Shown: positions 61,488 to 64,000 of the stretch, in pieces | Position numbering within the stretch: position 1 is the stretch's first letter | Layout: each line of letters starts with the position of its first letter | NCBI GenBank assembly: GCA_038748365.1 | Contig: JBCDIZ010000011.1 | Span: forward strand, 1 to 64,000 | Direction: 5' to 3' | Origin: Alterisphingorhabdus sp038748365 | GTDB taxonomy: Bacteria; Pseudomonadota; Alphaproteobacteria; Sphingomonadales; Sphingomonadaceae | Length of the DNA stretch: 64,000 nt | Notes under the pieces: generated by a model | The model's input: the letters and a program-made list of their open reading frames with translations, nothing else | Database searches by the model: none | What the model was told of the DNA's origin: nothing | Translations under genes and position numbers: made by a program

Positions 61488-62362
61488 CCCAAGGTGCAGA
61501 TGGAATGCCGCCGCATCCCGCAGCCCAGATTCTTGCCAGTCTGCTGGAGGCACGAACCGGTCAGGTGATTGCGCCCAATCGTTTCTGGCGCATCGAGACA
61601 TCGCTAAAACCGGTTTTGCAACAGCATAATATCCCCGATCTTGATGCGCTTGCGGCGGTCTTGACCTCTGTGCAAAGCGAGGCATTGGTGCAGGATATTG
61701 TTGAGGCGATGCTCAATAATGAGAGCAGTTTTTTCCGTGATGCCCCCATTTTTGTCACGCTACAAAAAGAGGTGATTGGCCATATTGCGGAGAAGAAGAA
61801 ACACACCCGGCATATACGAATCTGGTCCGCCGGTTGTTCGACAGGGCAGGAGCCTTATTCGCTTGCCATGCTGTTTGCTGAAGAAGGGCATTGCTGGAAA
61901 GACTGGACTATAGAGATAGTTGCCAGCGATATCTCACATAAGGCCATAGCAAAGGCAAAGGCAGGTCTCTTCAGCCAGTTCGAAATTCAGCGCGGTCTTT
62001 CTGCCGGGCGTATGCTTCGCCACTTCCGCCAGCGAGACAGCGACTGGCAGTTGCAACCGGATATTCGTGACCGGGTAACATTCACCCCTTCCAATCTGCT
62101 GAAACAAACACCGCGCAACGCCCATTTTGATCTGGTGCTGTGCCGCAATGTGCTGATGTATTTCTCGCCCGAAGCACAGCATCGCGCCTATGCCCGGCTG
62201 GCATCAAGTCTTTGTGATGATGGTATATTGGTGCTCGGCGCAGCAGAAACGGTGATTGGCCATGACACGGAATTTCGCGTGAGTTCGCAGTTTCGCGGCT
62301 GCTATCGTCGCGAGCCGAGAGAGAAGAGCCGTGATAAGCAGCGGCTTGCCATGCCGGGCTGA
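61484..62362 (+). CDS. cheR: Chemotaxis protein methyltransferase CheR
   Basis: 292 residues. The N-terminal helical domain includes NNESSFFRD; the SAM site is IWSAGCSTGQEPYSLAM; the following FDLVLCRNVLMYF is the family motif. It methylates receptor glutamates, opposing CheB. Translation is coupled to cheB through an ATGA overlap. Confidence 0.95.
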   Translation: MTQGADGMPPHPAAQILASLLEARTGQVIAPNRFWRIETSLKPVLQQHNIPDLDALAAVLTSVQSEALVQDIVEAMLNNESSFFRDAPIFVTLQKEVIGHIAEKKKHTRHIRIWSAGCSTGQEPYSLAMLFAEEGHCWKDWTIEIVASDISHKAIAKAKAGLFSQFEIQRGLSAGRMLRHFRQRDSDWQLQPDIRDRVTFTPSNLLKQTPRNAHFDLVLCRNVLMYFSPEAQHRAYARLASSLCDDGILVLGAAETVIGHDTEFRVSSQFRGCYRREPREKSRDKQRLAMPG

Positions 62363-62410
62363 TCGCCATAGAGCATGGGCATCTTTTATTAACCAGGGTG
62401 CCCGGCTGTA

Positions 62411-63097
62411 GTGACCAGTCTGAAAACAATAGGGACGCCATCGCCCAACTTTGATGAGCGTACGCTGCCGATCTCGATGGTCGTGCTGCACTATACCGGG
62501 ATGGAAGATGGCCCCTCAGCGATTAACTGGCTCGCAAACCCGGCGTCAAAAGTCTCGTCGCACTATGTGGTAGAGGAAGACGGCCAACTAATCGCCATGG
62601 TCGATGAAGAAAAACGCGCATGGCATGCGGGCAGAGCATTTTGGCGCGGGATCACCAATGTCAACAGCGCCAGTATTGGGATTGAGATCGTCAATCCTGG
62701 CCATGAATTTGGCTATCGTCCTTTCCCCGAAACTCAGATGCAGACGGTCACTGATCTGGTCGCCGATATTGTCCAACGCCACCACATCAAACCAATCAAT
62801 GTCGTAGGCCATAGCGATGTGGCGCCCGAGCGTAAGGAAGACCCTGGCGAGTTGTTCGACTGGGACCGGCTGGCTCGGCTGAAACTGGCTGTCCCAAAAC
62901 CGAATACGCGGCTGGTCGATCCCTATTGGAGCGACGGCGCCTTCCTGCTGGCGCTGGAGCGCTTTGGCTATTCCATCGCCGATGGCCCAGCCGCTGTGCG
63001 CGCCTTTCAGCGGCGGTTCCGTCAGGATAATGTCGACGGGATAATTGATGGTGAATGTCGGGCGCTGCTGTTTGCGCTGCTAATTGAGGAATATTGA
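62411..63097 (+). CDS. N-acetylmuramoyl-L-alanine amidase, AmpD family
   Basis: 228 residues from a GTG start. The zinc ligands are H27 (VVLHYTG), H134 (VVGHSDVAPERK) and D144; E92 (GIEIVN) and K142 are placed for catalysis. A C-terminal peptidoglycan-binding-like helical segment (AVRAFQRRFRQDNVDGIIDG) is present. No signal peptide is seen, so it probably acts in the cytoplasm on recycled anhydromuropeptides, as AmpD does. A TTAACC sequence lies about 17 bases upstream. Confidence 0.9.
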   Translation: MTSLKTIGTPSPNFDERTLPISMVVLHYTGMEDGPSAINWLANPASKVSSHYVVEEDGQLIAMVDEEKRAWHAGRAFWRGITNVNSASIGIEIVNPGHEFGYRPFPETQMQTVTDLVADIVQRHHIKPINVVGHSDVAPERKEDPGELFDWDRLARLKLAVPKPNTRLVDPYWSDGAFLLALERFGYSIADGPAAVRAFQRRFRQDNVDGIIDGECRALLFALLIEEY

Positions 63098-63206
63098 GGA
63101 CGGGTTTTTGGTCGCTTTTGCGACATAGCCTTTGAACTTAGATACGCCCGGCTTTTTGATTGTACTCAGATTGCCACACTGACCGAGGCCATTCCCGATC
63201 ATTTTC

Positions 63207-64000
63207 TCAGTGGCGGTTCTGGAGGGAACCACCGCGATCAAGCCTGTACAGGGCGAAGTCACCAAAATCCTTTGGCAGGGGTTGTCGCCCAACCGATGTC
63301 AGGCGAAACTCCTCGCTGTCCGTCATCAGAAGCGCGGCTGCAAAGCTCTGGGTGCAATATACTCCTCCAACCGGGGTGATCGGCTCGATCCGTGCGGTAA
63401 GGTTGACTTCCTGTCCATACCACAGCCGATTGCCGGTTATCCGATCGGTCCCAACCCAGATTGGGCCGTAATGCAGACCGATGCGCATACCTGCATTGGC
63501 CTGATCAAGCTCCGGAGGAATGTCAGCTAAACCTGCCTGAAGCTCCAATGCGAGCGCGGCGGCGATTTTGGGCTCGTCGATAACCGCGTAAATGGCATCA
63601 CCCCAGCTGTTACGGAACATGACATGGTCGCCAAAGTTCTGCAGTATCGAGGCGATGGTGCCCATAACCTTATGCATGAAGACAGGAAGTTCACGCTCGC
63701 CGATGCGGGAGAAGCCCTTGTAATCGGCAAAGATGATGGACCGGATTTCTCTCCGGGTGCCATCGCTCACGGGTTGCCGCTCAGGAAAAACCAGGTCTCG
63801 CGGCACCGGGCCTGCGGGAATGGTCACGCTCTCGCGGCCCAATGCCCGCCACAGCCGCATATCAGCCTTGGTGCCCGCTATCCCGGTAAGCGAAAGCGAG
63901 GCCAGTTCGTCGTTCACAACCGCTATCTGCACCGCCTTACAACCACGCTCGGTCGCGCGCAGACTTGCCAGGCCCATCGCATATAGGGTGTTATAGGCAA
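63207..64000 (-). CDS. Adenylate/guanylate cyclase-domain protein, C-terminal part (5' end outside window)
   Basis: The frame is open to the right edge, so the start is not seen. About residues 80-250 of the visible part are a class III cyclase domain: IIFADYKGFSRIGE with the first metal-binding Asp, NSWGDAIYAV with the second Asp, GMRIGLHYGPIWVG and the YGQEVNLTARIEPIT segment. The substrate-specifying residues cannot be assigned confidently. What precedes it (ELASLSLTGIAGT...) looks like a sensor or TPR-like region. The product would be cAMP or cGMP. Confidence 0.85.
   Translation of the reverse strand, partial: AYNTLYAMGLASLRATERGCKAVQIAVVNDELASLSLTGIAGTKADMRLWRALGRESVTIPAGPVPRDLVFPERQPVSDGTRREIRSIIFADYKGFSRIGERELPVFMHKVMGTIASILQNFGDHVMFRNSWGDAIYAVIDEPKIAAALALELQAGLADIPPELDQANAGMRIGLHYGPIWVGTDRITGNRLWYGQEVNLTARIEPITPVGGVYCTQSFAAALLMTDSEEFRLTSVGRQPLPKDFGDFALYRLDRGGSLQNRH

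Overview
The window looks like chromosomal DNA of a marine or freshwater-type alphaproteobacterium, most likely order Sphingomonadales. Signs of this are ChpT beside a chemotaxis operon, an alphaproteobacterial RpoH, a MutL that carries its own endonuclease motif, an Oar-like TonB-dependent receptor, TraB/GumN paralogues and abundant short palindromic repeats. The assignment comes from family recognition, not from a database search. Most of the window is housekeeping DNA with a few accessory patches.

Layout. 1-5003: the end of a YadA-type adhesin, a Sel1-repeat protein, then a decayed island of about 3.6 kb bounded by tRNA-Lys(CTT) and a degenerate copy of that tRNA's 3' half. It holds an IS3-family fragment, two DUF2306-like membrane proteins and a divergent AraC regulator. 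5101-13283: the cell-elongation operon mreB-mreC-mreD-mrdA-rodA on the minus strand, divergent from mutL and a lipoprotein gene. 13411-20478: MaoC hydratase, a RES/Xre toxin-antitoxin pair with a promoter-embedded operator, ychF, a secreted serine hydrolase, a Tat-signal SDR, a TonB-domain protein, pth and rplY. 20711-26165: a thioesterase and three TraB/GumN proteins, with a small XRE-regulator/membrane-protein operon wedged between them. 26355-33898: glyQ, glyS (swollen by three in-frame palindromic elements and a segment of foreign base composition), ppdK and a DUF1214/DUF1254 pair.

33913-38455: pyrB with a pseudo-dihydroorotase, ruvX and a DUF3089 hydrolase. 38594-43491: gatCAB for tRNA amidation, interrupted by three accessory genes (a lipoprotein, an HExxH lipoprotein and a trypco2-like protein). 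43581-49557: tRNA-Leu(TAG), tig with a histone-like tail, two divergent clpP genes, a serine hydrolase and clpX, which together form a proteostasis cluster. 49558-53608: a large TonB-dependent receptor behind a good Pho-box match. 53760-56127: rpoH, rluD and a JAMM peptidase. 56210-62362: chpT followed by cheA-cheW-cheY-cheB-cheR, with a CtrA-like half-site before cheA. 62411-64000: an AmpD-family amidase and the end of a class III nucleotide cyclase.

Two palindromic repeat families recur. Family A is GC-rich, with CTCCCC/GGGGAG hairpin ends, and is found both between genes and inside mutL and glyS. Family B carries the CTGAGC-TTGTCGAAG core typical of sphingomonad REPs. The in-frame family A insertions, the tRNA-Lys island, the cassette inside gatCAB and the Pho-box receptor are the observations most worth following up. 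No CRISPR array, rRNA gene, intact transposon or prophage was seen.
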